DNA from: a virus
DNA: 42,084 nucleotides
Virus record (IMG/VR): IMGVR_UViG_3300006802_000187
Location: 1-42,084 of that record
Strand: one strand, 5' to 3'
Positions 25,070 to 31,811 of the stretch are shown here, one piece after another (within the stretch, counting starts at the first letter, position 1; every line of letters begins with the position of its first letter). Both the position numbers and the translations under genes were made by a program. The notes under the pieces were generated by a model. That model was not told the DNA's origin, searched no databases, and worked only from the letters and a program-made list of their open reading frames with translations.

Positions 25070-25484
25070 TCCGCTCACGGTCGGGCTCCCAGGTGACTAA
25101 TTGTAGCTTATACTCTTGGGGGAGCAGGTTTTCATCAACCTCTAGGCGCTTCTTGCCGCCTGTAAGCTTAAATACTACCTGAGAGCCTTCAACTTGTGTC
25201 TTGTTGGATTGTTCAATAGCTTGCCTAATTCTTTCTTTCAACCGTTTTTGAAAGTTTTTACAGGCCCTAGAAACCTTTGCCATGTAATCGGCTTGCTTCT
25301 TCCAATGCTCCTCTGCGGTTTTCATTCTGCCTAGAATGAATTGTAAGTTATCCGCTTTGGTTGTTAGTTCTGAGGAAACTTGGTCTAGAAGTTGTTCCAC
25401 CTCTGGAGACAACTCACCGTTATTTTCTAAAATGTTTTCTTCTAGTTTATTGGCTTCGTGTAATAGGGTTGCTAAGTCACTCAT
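24984..25484 (-). CDS. Gp157-like phage protein
   Basis: 166 residues with the Gp157-family layout: an N-terminal helix (LATLLHEANKLEENILENNG), a long coiled coil with KADNLQFILGRMKTAEEHWK and RLKERIRQAIEQSNK, and a C-terminal beta piece with ENLLPQEYKL where Gp157 proteins have D-x-x-x-IP-x-x-Y. This siphovirus-named family is linked to replication or anti-abortive-infection genes; its exact function is unsettled. Stop of the next gene overlaps its start by 4 bp. Confidence 0.72.
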   Translation of the reverse strand: MSDLATLLHEANKLEENILENNGELSPEVEQLLDQVSSELTTKADNLQFILGRMKTAEEHWKKQADYMAKVSRACKNFQKRLKERIRQAIEQSNKTQVEGSQVVFKLTGGKKRLEVDENLLPQEYKLQLVTWEPDRERIKSALESGQKIPGASLSGGTQLRAYPKK

Positions 25485-25804
25485 GGCTTATCCTTTAAAA
25501 TAGTGTTGAGGTTGTTGGACATATCAGTCAACTCGGCTATTCCACATGTACAACCATCCATATCCATTGCTTCACATTCGTAGTAATGGTGCCCTTTTTT
25601 AATATGCAGTGATTTATTTAGCACTTCTGCGATGTATTCCAATGAATATTGCCGGTTCATTCTTTTGGTGCCCTTTTTTGGTCTCCATACTCCGCGCTTA
25701 ATCGCACTCTCTCGTAACCACTTCTCGTGATTTGGACAAAGATTAGTTTTCTCTGCGTAACCGGATTCATACTTGCACTTAGGACACTCATCGATGGATT
25801 TCAT
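25481..25804 (-). CDS. Zinc-ribbon-like small protein (paralogue of the 36.2-kb gene)
   Basis: 107 residues. The N-terminal half reads DECPKCKY, then LCPNHEKWLRESAIKRGVWR, giving a C-x2-C and C-x2-H cluster before a GVWRPK strand. The 50-residue protein at 36176-36328 has the same plan (IECPKCQY, MCDDHREEAIRLLTEIGVWK), so the two are paralogues. The C-terminus adds CEAMDMDGCTC, a second possible metal site. Function unknown. Confidence 0.68.
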   Translation of the reverse strand: MKSIDECPKCKYESGYAEKTNLCPNHEKWLRESAIKRGVWRPKKGTKRMNRQYSLEYIAEVLNKSLHIKKGHHYYECEAMDMDGCTCGIAELTDMSNNLNTILKDKP

Positions 25805-25810
25805 ACTTCC

Positions 25811-26158
25811 TTACACGGCCAGCTTGGCTTTTCGTTCTGCTCTGGTTTTTTTACCATGACATTTTTTGCACAAAGCTTGTAATCGGTCAGAGGGAACAAA
25901 TAATCTTTGTATGTAGTCGGGGCCACCGACTTGCCCGACAGGTTCAATGTGGTCAATGGTGACTTGAGGTACTGGAGAGCCCTTTGAATCGCAATCTTTT
26001 CCTTCACAGTAGTAAAATCCGTCATCTCTTAATGCCCGTTTTTTTGCTAGCCGTCTAGGGTAAGACCAAGACCATACCTGTCTTACTGCCTTGTGTATTT
26101 TTTTTAGGTCATCTGGAGAGAGACCATCAATTTTCTCAACTGCCTTTTTTTTGGCTAT
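25811..26158 (-). pseudogene. HNH endonuclease, frame interrupted at an A6 tract
   Basis: Two overlapping frames encode one HNH protein. Upstream frame: KIDGLSPDDLKKIHKAVRQV then WSWSYPRRLAK. Downstream frame: RALRDDGFYYCEGKDCDSKG, VTIDHIEPVGQVGGP and LQALCKKCHGKKTRAE, with zinc-binding Cys pairs and the catalytic DH/CH residues intact. They join at 26039-26045, which on the minus strand reads A AAA AAC in the correct phase for a -1 slip, or the run may simply lack one A. No ATG precedes the first frame; an ATA at 26158 has AAGGAT upstream. It could be a decaying gene, a sequencing or assembly error, or programmed frameshifting. Confidence 0.6.
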
Positions 26159-26370
26159 TTTTCTATCCTTGTAAACAAGACATGAAGACCTTTTGCCAGA
26201 TTCTCAATATTGTTATCTGTCCAACCCTCAGATTTCAACACATCCCCATAAACCGTAAGAAATACTTTTCCATTCAAACGCATATTAATATCTGACCCAC
26301 CATTATCGATTCGCTTCAAAGTGCCTTCCATGTGTGGTGTTTTAGTTTGTTCAATTATTTCTTCTTTCAT
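26155..26370 (-). CDS. Small hypothetical protein
   Basis: 71 residues from the ATG that overlaps the previous stop as ATGA, with GGAGG upstream inside the previous gene. Alternating strands and helices (MEGTLKRIDNGGSDINMRL, VFLTVYGDVLKSEGW) suggest a compact alpha/beta protein. Neighbours are replication-like genes. No recognised family. Confidence 0.62.
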   Translation of the reverse strand: MKEEIIEQTKTPHMEGTLKRIDNGGSDINMRLNGKVFLTVYGDVLKSEGWTDNNIENLAKGLHVLFTRIEK

Positions 26371-26714
26371 CTCATCCTCCGTAGATTCACATAATAATCC
26401 CCAGCCCTGCAATCACATCTCCAAACAGTCATTACGATGGGATCTGGCTTCATTATCAACCCCGGGGTTTCCTCGCAAGCCATACACCCTTGTTGTGGAA
26501 AATTCTCAGAACTCACTTGTTTGGTTTTGAAGTCTGAGAGCTTAGGCGCAGTGCGCATTTCACAAATAAAGTAAGTCACTAATTGTGCGAGTTGATAAGC
26601 GGGTTGATACTCAAATCTTCTCCAAACCTGTTTCATGAATTCTTCAGGAAAGTATTTAGGGCCAAAATGGTTTTGGAGTTTGGTCATGTTTTCTTTGAAT
26701 TCGATTTCAGTCAT
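26367..26714 (-). CDS. Putative replication helicase-loader-like protein
   Basis: 115 residues. The N-terminal 60 residues (FKENMTKLQNHFGPKYFPEE then VTYFICEMRTAPKLSDF) resemble phage helicase-loader or replication P-like proteins with helices followed by a R-x-APKL-x-DF turn. The C-terminal part has CMACEETPG and VWRCDCRAG, a four-Cys metal site. It is the middle of three overlapping genes likely concerned with replication start. Similarity judgement is weak. Confidence 0.52.
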   Translation of the reverse strand: MTEIEFKENMTKLQNHFGPKYFPEEFMKQVWRRFEYQPAYQLAQLVTYFICEMRTAPKLSDFKTKQVSSENFPQQGCMACEETPGLIMKPDPIVMTVWRCDCRAGDYYVNLRRMR

Positions 26715-27016
26715 TTTAGGAATCCAAACACGTCTGGGGTTTCTTCTTCGGGCTGTAGCCAGTCAGTCCATTGTCCCATGAAGGTTCCAAAGTACATTAT
26801 TTTGTCTTTCTCGCGATTCTCTTTTTTCATGGCTAAGTTGAAGTTCTCAATTGCCTTCAAACAACTCTCATACTGTGCTCGTGACTTGATTGTTTTACGA
26901 GCCACGCGAAGCCCTTGGCTTTTACCTCTCTTGCGAGGGAAGGCTTTATAAAGCGCTTCGTAATCAAATTGCTCAGTTATCTCTTTCCATTTATAGCTAC
27001 ACCTAGGGCACTGCAT
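26711..27016 (-). CDS. Putative replication-initiation protein fragment-like gene
   Basis: 101 residues. It begins with a zinc knuckle (MQCPRCSYKW), followed by YKAFPRKRGKSQGLRVARKT and a long helix, then IMYFGTFMGQWTDW. The YPRK-x-GK...STFL-x-x-W-x-DY pattern is common at the C-terminus of phage replication O/DnaD-like proteins. First gene of the leftward operon after the 27.2-kb control region and promoter candidate, consistent with an early replication role. Confidence 0.55.
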   Translation of the reverse strand: MQCPRCSYKWKEITEQFDYEALYKAFPRKRGKSQGLRVARKTIKSRAQYESCLKAIENFNLAMKKENREKDKIMYFGTFMGQWTDWLQPEEETPDVFGFLK

Positions 27017-27201
27017 AATCTCATCCTTTTTTTATCAGGTAAGCTTGAGTAGTTGATTTTTTTTATTTAAGCCAACGGGGCTTTACCCTAAAGAAAAAAA
27101 ACAGAAAAAAAAAGAAATGACTGGTGAGGGAGCAAAGCGACCGAATGAGCGACGCCGCCTAAAGGCGGAGCGAAAACACCTTACTGGAGGTACTAGATTG
27201 A

Positions 27202-27232
27202 TTTATACACAACTTATTTTTTAGCCTGTCAA
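27202..27232 (-). promoter_or_regulatory. Leftward sigma70-like promoter candidate
   Basis: On the minus strand TTGACA (27232-27227) is followed 19 bases later by TATAAA (27207-27202). Spacing is 2 bases longer than ideal. It would drive the replication-type genes starting at 27016. The -10 overlaps the TTATACACA site on the plus strand, so DnaA binding could affect it. Confidence 0.45.
27203..27211 (+). promoter_or_regulatory. DnaA-box-like site
   Basis: TTATACACA matches the 9-base DnaA box consensus TTATNCACA. Only one clear copy was seen, within the 390-bp control region. A single 9-mer can occur by chance. Confidence 0.35.
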
Positions 27233-27351
27233 TCTAAACCAGACTGTTAACACTTCTTAACAATTCATATCCAATCAAATCAAAGACTTATTGATGCGCA
27301 GCGTGTTTACTCGGCGAGTTCTTTTTGCTATTCAATCCTCTACTCATCCTT

Positions 27352-27388
27352 CACCCCCGGTAGCCCATTAGACCAATTGCCGGGGGTG
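27352..27388 (+). promoter_or_regulatory. 9-bp perfect inverted repeat upstream of the rightward gene
   Basis: CACCCCCGG (27352-27360) and CCGGGGGTG (27380-27388) form a perfect GC-rich stem with a 19-base loop, ending 18 bases before the ATG at 27407. No T-run follows, so it is not a standard terminator. It could be an operator or an RNA hairpin controlling the downstream gene. Confidence 0.45.
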
Positions 27389-27406
27389 TCCTATTTAGGG
27401 GGAATA

Positions 27407-27668
27407 ATGGATCCATTATGGTTTTTAATAGGGCATACTACTTCAGTGCCTAATATGCAGAAGCCCATCAGAGAATCATCACCTAAAGACGCGGGGATCC
27501 GGCGGACCAAACGAGACGTGGAACCTCATCCCAGTGTGCAGAAGGCACCATCAAGAGTTTCACCAAAAGGGCATAAACTACATGTCCGAAACGTACCCAT
27601 GCGTTCTGAAGTTTCTCGAGGAGAATAAATGGCAGAAATGTCCCTTAAGGAAACGGTGGATTCATTAA
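27407..27668 (+). pseudogene. HNH nuclease split between two frames
   Basis: The ATG at 27407, with AGGGGGAATA upstream, opens MDPLWFLIGHTT. The +1 frame then reads CLICRSPSENHHLK, TRGSGGPNETWNLIPVCRRH with HQEFHQKGINYMSE, and FLEENKWQ up to the TAA at 27666-27668. This is the layout of a common phage HNH-type nuclease (CxxC...HHL...NL-x-LCR-HH-x-E-H). The HNH frame has no ATG/GTG/TTG after its upstream TAG (27429-27431). A one-base indel between about 27432 and 27460 would restore one gene. Sequencing error, decay or recoding are all possible. Confidence 0.6.
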
Positions 27669-27868
27669 TCGGAATATTAAGCGAAATTAACATTGTGGCT
27701 CAAAACAACCACCCACCATCTAATCAGTTTGCGACTTGGGTGGAGAACAGGACTGAAGTTGCCTTGAAGAGGTTTTCACCGTCACGCCAGATACGTCATC
27801 AAGATTCGCATAATACAAATCTCCAGAATCCAACTCACACTCATAAAACAAAACCCCATACTCCATAA
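27629..27868 (+). CDS. Possible small protein following the HNH gene
   Basis: 79 residues from an ATG with GAGGAG 6 bases upstream. The first 45 residues (MAEMSLKETVDSLIGILSEI then NIVAQNNHPP) look like protein; the rest is His/Thr/Pro-rich and lies opposite the convergent 79-residue gene on the minus strand over about 149 bp, so the true coding part may be the 5' half. Low certainty. Confidence 0.35.
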   Translation: MAEMSLKETVDSLIGILSEINIVAQNNHPPSNQFATWVENRTEVALKRFSPSRQIRHQDSHNTNLQNPTHTHKTKPHTP

Positions 27869-27959
27869 CCACATCTAAAACGCGACAATCCAAAGGACCA
27901 TCAGCCAGAAGAAGAATAACGTTTTTACCCTTAAAGCGGGATGAACCTGGGTTGGCCAT
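27720..27959 (-). CDS. Small hypothetical protein
   Basis: 79 residues. ATG at 27959 lies within the last codons of the metallophosphoesterase (29-bp overlap). The sequence RFKGKNVILLLADGPLDCRV and YGVLFYECELDSGDLYYANL is beta-rich with a good coding look. Similar small SH3-like proteins occur in phages, but no family can be named. Confidence 0.58.
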   Translation of the reverse strand: MANPGSSRFKGKNVILLLADGPLDCRVLDVVMEYGVLFYECELDSGDLYYANLDDVSGVTVKTSSRQLQSCSPPKSQTD

Positions 27960-28605
27960 GCTCGATTTCAGTAATCCCCTGCGTCCATTTGAAATATTTT
28001 GTTAATGGTCGATAAGAAAGCCCCTCCGAGTATGGAGAGGCAATATAACCACAACAATGAGCCCATAGAGTTAATCGATCTGAAATCCTTTCATAATGTG
28101 TCTCTGCTCTGTGTAAATGTCCAATGACAACGTTGTAGTTAAATCCAAAATCTTGAAGATGAGGAGCAAGCTTGGTGCGATGCCCATGAGTGAAAACAAT
28201 ATTCCCTTCAATAAAAGGCTCTCTACAATCATGAATCACTTCAACTCCAGGGAAATCCCAAAATTGTTTTGTAGAGATAAAGGGAAGTAACTCAGGAGCC
28301 TTAGACTTGACTAACTTATCTATGCGTGGCGTGTCATGATTTCCCACAAGTTGAATGAGTTTTGCTTTTGGACGTTTCTTTCTTAATTGTTTCCAAAACT
28401 CCGTAAGAACACCATAGGCTTCTAGAATCTCATCTTGAGGATTAATGATTCGGTGAGGAAACCTTGACCAGGAAAAGCCGTCATACGCATCCCCCATCTG
28501 AATAATTAGCTGAGGCTTAAAGATAGATATTCTGTCAAGTATTCTTGAGAAAACACGTTTGTCTATGAACGGAGCATGTATATCTCCGATGCACAGAATT
28601 CTCAC
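27931..28605 (-). CDS. Calcineurin-like metallophosphoesterase
   Basis: 224 residues with the full metallophosphoesterase ligand series: GDIH (7-10), MGDAYDG (G38 D39), VGNHD (88-91), THGH (139-142) and IGHLH (161-165). These bind two metal ions and hydrolyse phosphomono- or diesters. Phage members include Ser/Thr phosphatases and DNA-processing nucleases; the substrate here cannot be told. It is transcribed leftward, divergent from the tail-fibre-like genes. Confidence 0.88.
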   Translation of the reverse strand: MRILCIGDIHAPFIDKRVFSRILDRISIFKPQLIIQMGDAYDGFSWSRFPHRIINPQDEILEAYGVLTEFWKQLRKKRPKAKLIQLVGNHDTPRIDKLVKSKAPELLPFISTKQFWDFPGVEVIHDCREPFIEGNIVFTHGHRTKLAPHLQDFGFNYNVVIGHLHRAETHYERISDRLTLWAHCCGYIASPYSEGLSYRPLTKYFKWTQGITEIEHGQPRFIPL

Positions 28606-28695
28606 ACACTCATTGTGAATGGAACTTACAAATAAATCACCTAATGGATTTTTGACGATCTATACAAGGAAAGGCTTTTATTGTAATTTTTTTTT

Positions 28696-29007
28696 GTGAC
28701 TAATCTTTCTAACGCCGCTAAATCATCCTGGTTAGTTTTAGATGGCCAAACGCCTGGGTCAGCCAGCATTACTAATGCTGCATCAGAAGTTTTACCTCGA
28801 AACCCTCAGCGAAGGGGTTTGATTTTAACGAATAGAAGTGCAACTGAAATCTTTATTGCCATCGGAGAAACCGCCCAAGCAAGTAAAGGGATTGTACTGG
28901 GATTAAATGGATCTTTAGTCATGAATGCTGATTTTTTATCTACTGAAGCCATTTCCATTGTTACAGCATCCGGTGCATCGACAGTGACCTATCAGGAGTT
29001 CCATTGA
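28696..29007 (+). CDS. Small fibre-associated virion protein
   Basis: 103 residues from a GTG start in a T-rich context with AAGGAAAGG about 20 bases upstream, so the start is uncertain. The stretch NPQRRGLILTNRSATEIFIA then SKGIVLGLNGSLV is a common phage beta-sandwich phrase (NP-x-R-x-G-L-x-I-x-N-x-S) found in small proteins beside tail-fibre genes. It overlaps the next gene by 4 bp (TTGA). Confidence 0.65.
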   Translation: MTNLSNAAKSSWLVLDGQTPGSASITNAASEVLPRNPQRRGLILTNRSATEIFIAIGETAQASKGIVLGLNGSLVMNADFLSTEAISIVTASGASTVTYQEFH

Positions 29008-29765
29008 ACTACAATTATGGAGTTCAACTTGAAGGACACGATAACTTTGTTGATGGGCTTAATCTCACTCGAACTGGAGCGTCTACAGTTGCTATTTCTA
29101 CAGGATCTTGTCGAGACAGTACAAATTCAGACGTAATTGAAGTCACTGCAACCATCAATCTAGATATGAGAATTGTTGGATCTGCCACTGGAATTATCAG
29201 TGGGACTCAAATTGCATCAGCTTGGTATTGTTGTTGGCTTCTTAAAAATTCCACAACAAAAGCAGTAACTGGGATTTTGGATTTAAGTTTTTCTAATCCA
29301 ACCTCATCTTCAAACATTAGTGGATTTGATTTGAAAAAAAGAGTGGGTTCTGTTTATCAAGATGCAAATGCTGATATTCAAAGATTCCATCAATCAGGTC
29401 CTAATGAGGTGAAGATTTATTCCTGGGATACATCAAATAATCCTGTAGAGGTTTTATCTGGTGGGAATGCCACAGCAACCACTTCTGTTGGAATATCCGC
29501 TACTGCCCCACCTTCAAACATGATGGTGATGTGTACTTTGCAGTTTACAAACGCTGCATCAGTATCATCTGACAGCGGGTATGTTACGGGTCCTTCTTGG
29601 AATCAAAATGCAATTAGAAGAACTAAGCCAGGTATATTGGCAACCAATCATAGAGAAGCGGGAATCCCAATTTTGACAAAGGGATCTCAAAGCATCGGAT
29701 ATCAAGTGACCGATGGGAATGATAGTTTGGATATTATTATTACTGATTATTACGAGCTTTTATAA
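29004..29765 (+). CDS. Putative tail fibre/receptor-binding protein
   Basis: 253 residues with a TTG start 6 bases after AGGAG. The N-terminal GLNLTRTGASTVAISTGSCR with following VIEVTATINLDM pattern (G-L-x-L-x-x-x-x-x-x-T-V-x-I-x-x-G) and the later AWYCCWLLKNSTTKAVTGIL resemble N-terminal parts of phage fibres. The C-terminus is beta-rich. Because the leftward structural block lacks a clear fibre gene, this three-gene module may encode the host-recognition apparatus. Confidence 0.62.
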   Translation: MNYNYGVQLEGHDNFVDGLNLTRTGASTVAISTGSCRDSTNSDVIEVTATINLDMRIVGSATGIISGTQIASAWYCCWLLKNSTTKAVTGILDLSFSNPTSSSNISGFDLKKRVGSVYQDANADIQRFHQSGPNEVKIYSWDTSNNPVEVLSGGNATATTSVGISATAPPSNMMVMCTLQFTNAASVSSDSGYVTGPSWNQNAIRRTKPGILATNHREAGIPILTKGSQSIGYQVTDGNDSLDIIITDYYELL

Positions 29766-30040
29766 TGCCAACATATACAGGTGTCATTGAAACCAGCAGC
29801 GGCGATTTGTTAAGGTGTGGATTTTCTGATTTTACAATTAACTCAGCCACAGAAGAATTAAGAACCGATGTCCCTTTTCCGGGGAAAAGAAAAAACAACT
29901 CTAGTCATTCAACATTTCACCGATGGACTGGATCCGCTTGGATTGAGGTTTCAAATACACCGGCACTTAGTCCACTGGAGTCTTTACAGGTACAACTTAA
30001 CGCCCTAGAGGCAAGAGTAGATGCCTTGGAGAATCCTTAA
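29765..30040 (+). CDS. Small fibre-module protein with C-terminal coiled coil
   Basis: 91 residues; beta-rich start (YTGVIETSSGDLLRCGFSDF), RWTGSAWIEVS (a common phage W-x-G-x-x-W phrase), then a short trimer-forming-like coiled coil (SLQVQLNALEARVDALENP). Start overlaps the previous stop. Probably an accessory or terminal part of the fibre. Confidence 0.62.
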   Translation: MPTYTGVIETSSGDLLRCGFSDFTINSATEELRTDVPFPGKRKNNSSHSTFHRWTGSAWIEVSNTPALSPLESLQVQLNALEARVDALENP

Positions 30041-30047
30041 TTTCACA

Positions 30048-30218
30048 ATGAAATACCGCATTAAATATAACCCAATCATTTCTCAGTACATCGCCCAAAG
30101 GCGATTTTTGTTTTTCTTCTGGATTAAACTAGGGTTATTTAGTTCTCAGCAAGGTGCTGAGAGGTGTTGTTTGAATCACCAAAAAAAAATAAAACCACAG
30201 ATTATTTGGAAAAGTTAA
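30048..30218 (+). CDS. Possible small protein overlapping the terminator hairpin
   Basis: 56 residues beginning MKYRIKYNPIISQYIAQRRF, with an aromatic FLFFFWIKLG segment and a basic tail. Short phage proteins with a similar K-Y-x-I...YNP...Y-x-x-Q...FW plan exist, but the same DNA forms a strong terminator and another hairpin, so the frame could be fortuitous. Ribosome site is weak. Confidence 0.4.
   Translation: MKYRIKYNPIISQYIAQRRFLFFFWIKLGLFSSQQGAERCCLNHQKKIKPQIIWKS
30090..30116 (+). terminator. Rho-independent terminator candidate
   Basis: ATCGCC-CAAA-GGCGAT forms a 6-bp GC-rich stem with a tetraloop, followed by TTTTGTTTTT. It lies 50 bp after the fibre module and would end that transcript. 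It overlaps a 56-codon open frame (30048-30218). A second perfect 8-bp hairpin (TCTCAGCA-AGG-TGCTGAGA) follows at 30144-30162. Confidence 0.55.
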
Positions 30219-30263
30219 CACTTCTTTTCTAGCTTTTTATTTGTTCATTAGTAGAACGAATAA

Positions 30264-30401
30264 ATGGCAAAAAAACTAACAGAAAAAAAAGCAAAGAAAA
30301 TTCTCAAAGACAATTCCATAAAAGGAAAACCTTTAACCAAAAAACAAAAGGGATTTTTTGGTGCAGTAGCCGGTGGTAATAAACCCATTAAAAAGAAGTA
30401 A
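30264..30401 (+). CDS. Small basic phage protein (KQKGFFGAVAGG motif)
   Basis: 45 residues, about one third Lys, ending KPLTKKQKGFFGAVAGGNKP plus a Lys tail. The L-T-x-K-Q-x-x-(F/L)-F-G-A-V-A-G-G phrase recurs in many short phage proteins of unknown function. It follows a 45-bp intergenic stretch with the 13-mer also found at 27246 and is followed after 3 bp by the next gene. Confidence 0.68.
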   Translation: MAKKLTEKKAKKILKDNSIKGKPLTKKQKGFFGAVAGGNKPIKKK

Positions 30402-30404
30402 ATA

Positions 30405-30698
30405 ATGAAGTGCCCCACATGCGGTAGCCCGGTTCGGGTTGAAGGGAAAACAACTCAGTATTATGTGCCGGTAACATCCGATGGATCTGTTGCTCGGGAC
30501 GTTGAGCGGGCGGCTGAGAACTGGGCAGACGCAAACTACAATCACAGCATGACATCTCTCGCTGAATCAACATGGGGTCCAATCGCAGCTAAAGAAGGCT
30601 TTATCGCAGGCGCAAAGTGGGCCACAGAGCACCAGTCAGTTGATCGGTGTCCTTCATGTGGTTTAAAAAACAATACCCAAAGCGGGTCTGGGCAGTGA
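30405..30698 (+). CDS. Zinc-ribbon protein
   Basis: 97 residues with CPTCG at the N-terminus and CPSCG near the C-terminus, likely one four-Cys zinc site bridging a helical middle (WADANYNHSMTSLAESTWGP). AAGAAG precedes the ATG. It contains the TEHQSVDR phrase, a translated copy of the repeat element found before many neighbouring genes. Confidence 0.62.
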   Translation: MKCPTCGSPVRVEGKTTQYYVPVTSDGSVARDVERAAENWADANYNHSMTSLAESTWGPIAAKEGFIAGAKWATEHQSVDRCPSCGLKNNTQSGSGQ

Positions 30699-30931
30699 TT
30701 TATGTCGCGGACGATCTTAAAAGTTTTTGTGAGAAATGGGGCCTTGAACTCTTCGACCCAGCGAATTGCTCGGTCTGCCAGAAACCACGTGAACTCAACC
30801 GGCCCTTCCTCACCAAGAAAATGGCGGGAGTCATGATAACCCAGTGCTGCAAGTTCGAGCGCGTGATGGTAGTGGTGAGCCGGACCGGCGGCTTGCCAGA
30901 ACCTTTTGAGGATATTCCGATATGCGACTAA
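30695..30931 (+). CDS. Small Cys-containing protein
   Basis: 78 residues from GTG at 30695, overlapping the previous stop as GTGA; longer in-frame starts exist at 30647 and 30656. Cys residues (NCSVCQKP, TQCCKFE) could bind zinc. Nothing further is recognisable. Confidence 0.55.
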   Translation: MIYVADDLKSFCEKWGLELFDPANCSVCQKPRELNRPFLTKKMAGVMITQCCKFERVMVVVSRTGGLPEPFEDIPICD

Positions 30932-30946
30932 CAGAGGAGAAGTCAG

Positions 30947-31453
30947 GTGAGCAGGATTAAGAGAATACGTGAGGCAAACGAACGTAAGAAATATGTTGAA
31001 CGTTGCGCCGATGATTCCGCTAGTTGGCAGAGTCAGATGACTAAAGACACCGATTTCCTCCTGGCCGAGATCGACCGCTTAACGGCAGTTGATCGGGAAA
31101 GGCCAGATGTTTACAAAATGGCGTTTGAGCAAATGGCAAGCGATGTTCTTTGTGCTCTATCTGGTTTGGGTCACTCTACGCCCGAAGAAGGGTACGTCAA
31201 TTCGCCATGGCTTGTTAAGGGCGATATTGAGCGGGCTTTGCGCTCAACAGATTCCCCATCAGTTGATCGAAAAACCGTTCAAGAGGCAATTGACAAACTG
31301 AATGACCTTGGACACTCAAATCTTGAGAGTGATTCTGAATTTAACCACAATTTCGGTGCTGGTATTTTGTGGGCCGCATCTCATTTTAGAGTTCGTGTTT
31401 TGGGTAAGAGAGAAACAGATTCGAAGTCAGTTCATCAGAAGGAGAAGGAATGA
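30947..31453 (+). CDS. Hypothetical helical protein
   Basis: 168 residues, GTG start after AGAGGAGAAG. N-terminal helix with SASWQSQMTKDTDFLLAEID is a common phage phrase (D-x-x-x-L-L-x-x-I-D-R-L); the middle carries SPSVDRKTVQEAIDKLNDLG. The AACAGATTCC element occurs inside it (31246) and again at its end. No function assigned. Confidence 0.62.
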   Translation: MSRIKRIREANERKKYVERCADDSASWQSQMTKDTDFLLAEIDRLTAVDRERPDVYKMAFEQMASDVLCALSGLGHSTPEEGYVNSPWLVKGDIERALRSTDSPSVDRKTVQEAIDKLNDLGHSNLESDSEFNHNFGAGILWAASHFRVRVLGKRETDSKSVHQKEKE

Positions 31454-31776
31454 ATCTAGCAATATTATTTACAGCCCATTGGCTTGGTGACTTCGTTCTA
31501 CAGACCGATGCAATGGCTCAAGGAAAAAGCAAATCAAATGCGTGGCTTACAAAGCACGTTTTAACCTACGGCGCTCTCATGACCGTGGTAGGCATTCTAA
31601 TCGGTCATCCATGGATTGGTTCGATCAACGCCACGGCCCATTGGGTGACTGACTATTTCACGTCCAGGTGGACCTCGAAACTCTATCAGGCTGGAAAGCG
31701 GCATGATTTTTTTGTAGTGATTGGCCTAGATCAACTTCTACACGCGCTTGTGTTGATTTGGTCTTTGAGTGTGTAA
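31450..31776 (+). CDS. DUF3307 membrane protein
   Basis: 108 residues with the DUF3307 signature HWLGDFVLQTDAMAQGKSKS (residues 10-29), WLTKHVLTYGALM and a C-terminal HDFFVVIGLDQLLHALVLIW helix. Three to four membrane segments. The family occurs in phages and bacteria, function unknown. ATG overlaps the previous stop (ATGA) with GAAGGAGAAGG upstream. Confidence 0.8.
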   Translation: MNLAILFTAHWLGDFVLQTDAMAQGKSKSNAWLTKHVLTYGALMTVVGILIGHPWIGSINATAHWVTDYFTSRWTSKLYQAGKRHDFFVVIGLDQLLHALVLIWSLSV

Positions 31777-31811
31777 CAGATCTGCAACCTGTATCCAGAA
31801 AGAGGTAGGTA

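Larger units (their letters stand above)
27017..27406. other. 390-bp divergent control region, possible replication origin
   Basis: No gene is supported here. It lies between leftward replication-type genes and rightward genes and contains poly-A/purine tracts (about 27087-27118), a GC hairpin CCGCC-TAAA-GGCGG (about 27155-27168), a leftward promoter candidate with an overlapping DnaA-box-like TTATACACA (27203-27211), the repeated 13-mer GTTAACACTTCTT (27246-27258) and a 9-bp inverted repeat before 27407. This combination suits an origin plus divergent early promoters, but there is no iteron array to settle it. Confidence 0.45.

Noticed and set aside
25801-26025. 74-codon minus-strand frame (MTDFTTVKEK...)
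   Set aside because: It is an out-of-frame reading of the HNH nuclease, whose DHIEP and LCKKCH motifs appear in the adjacent frame.
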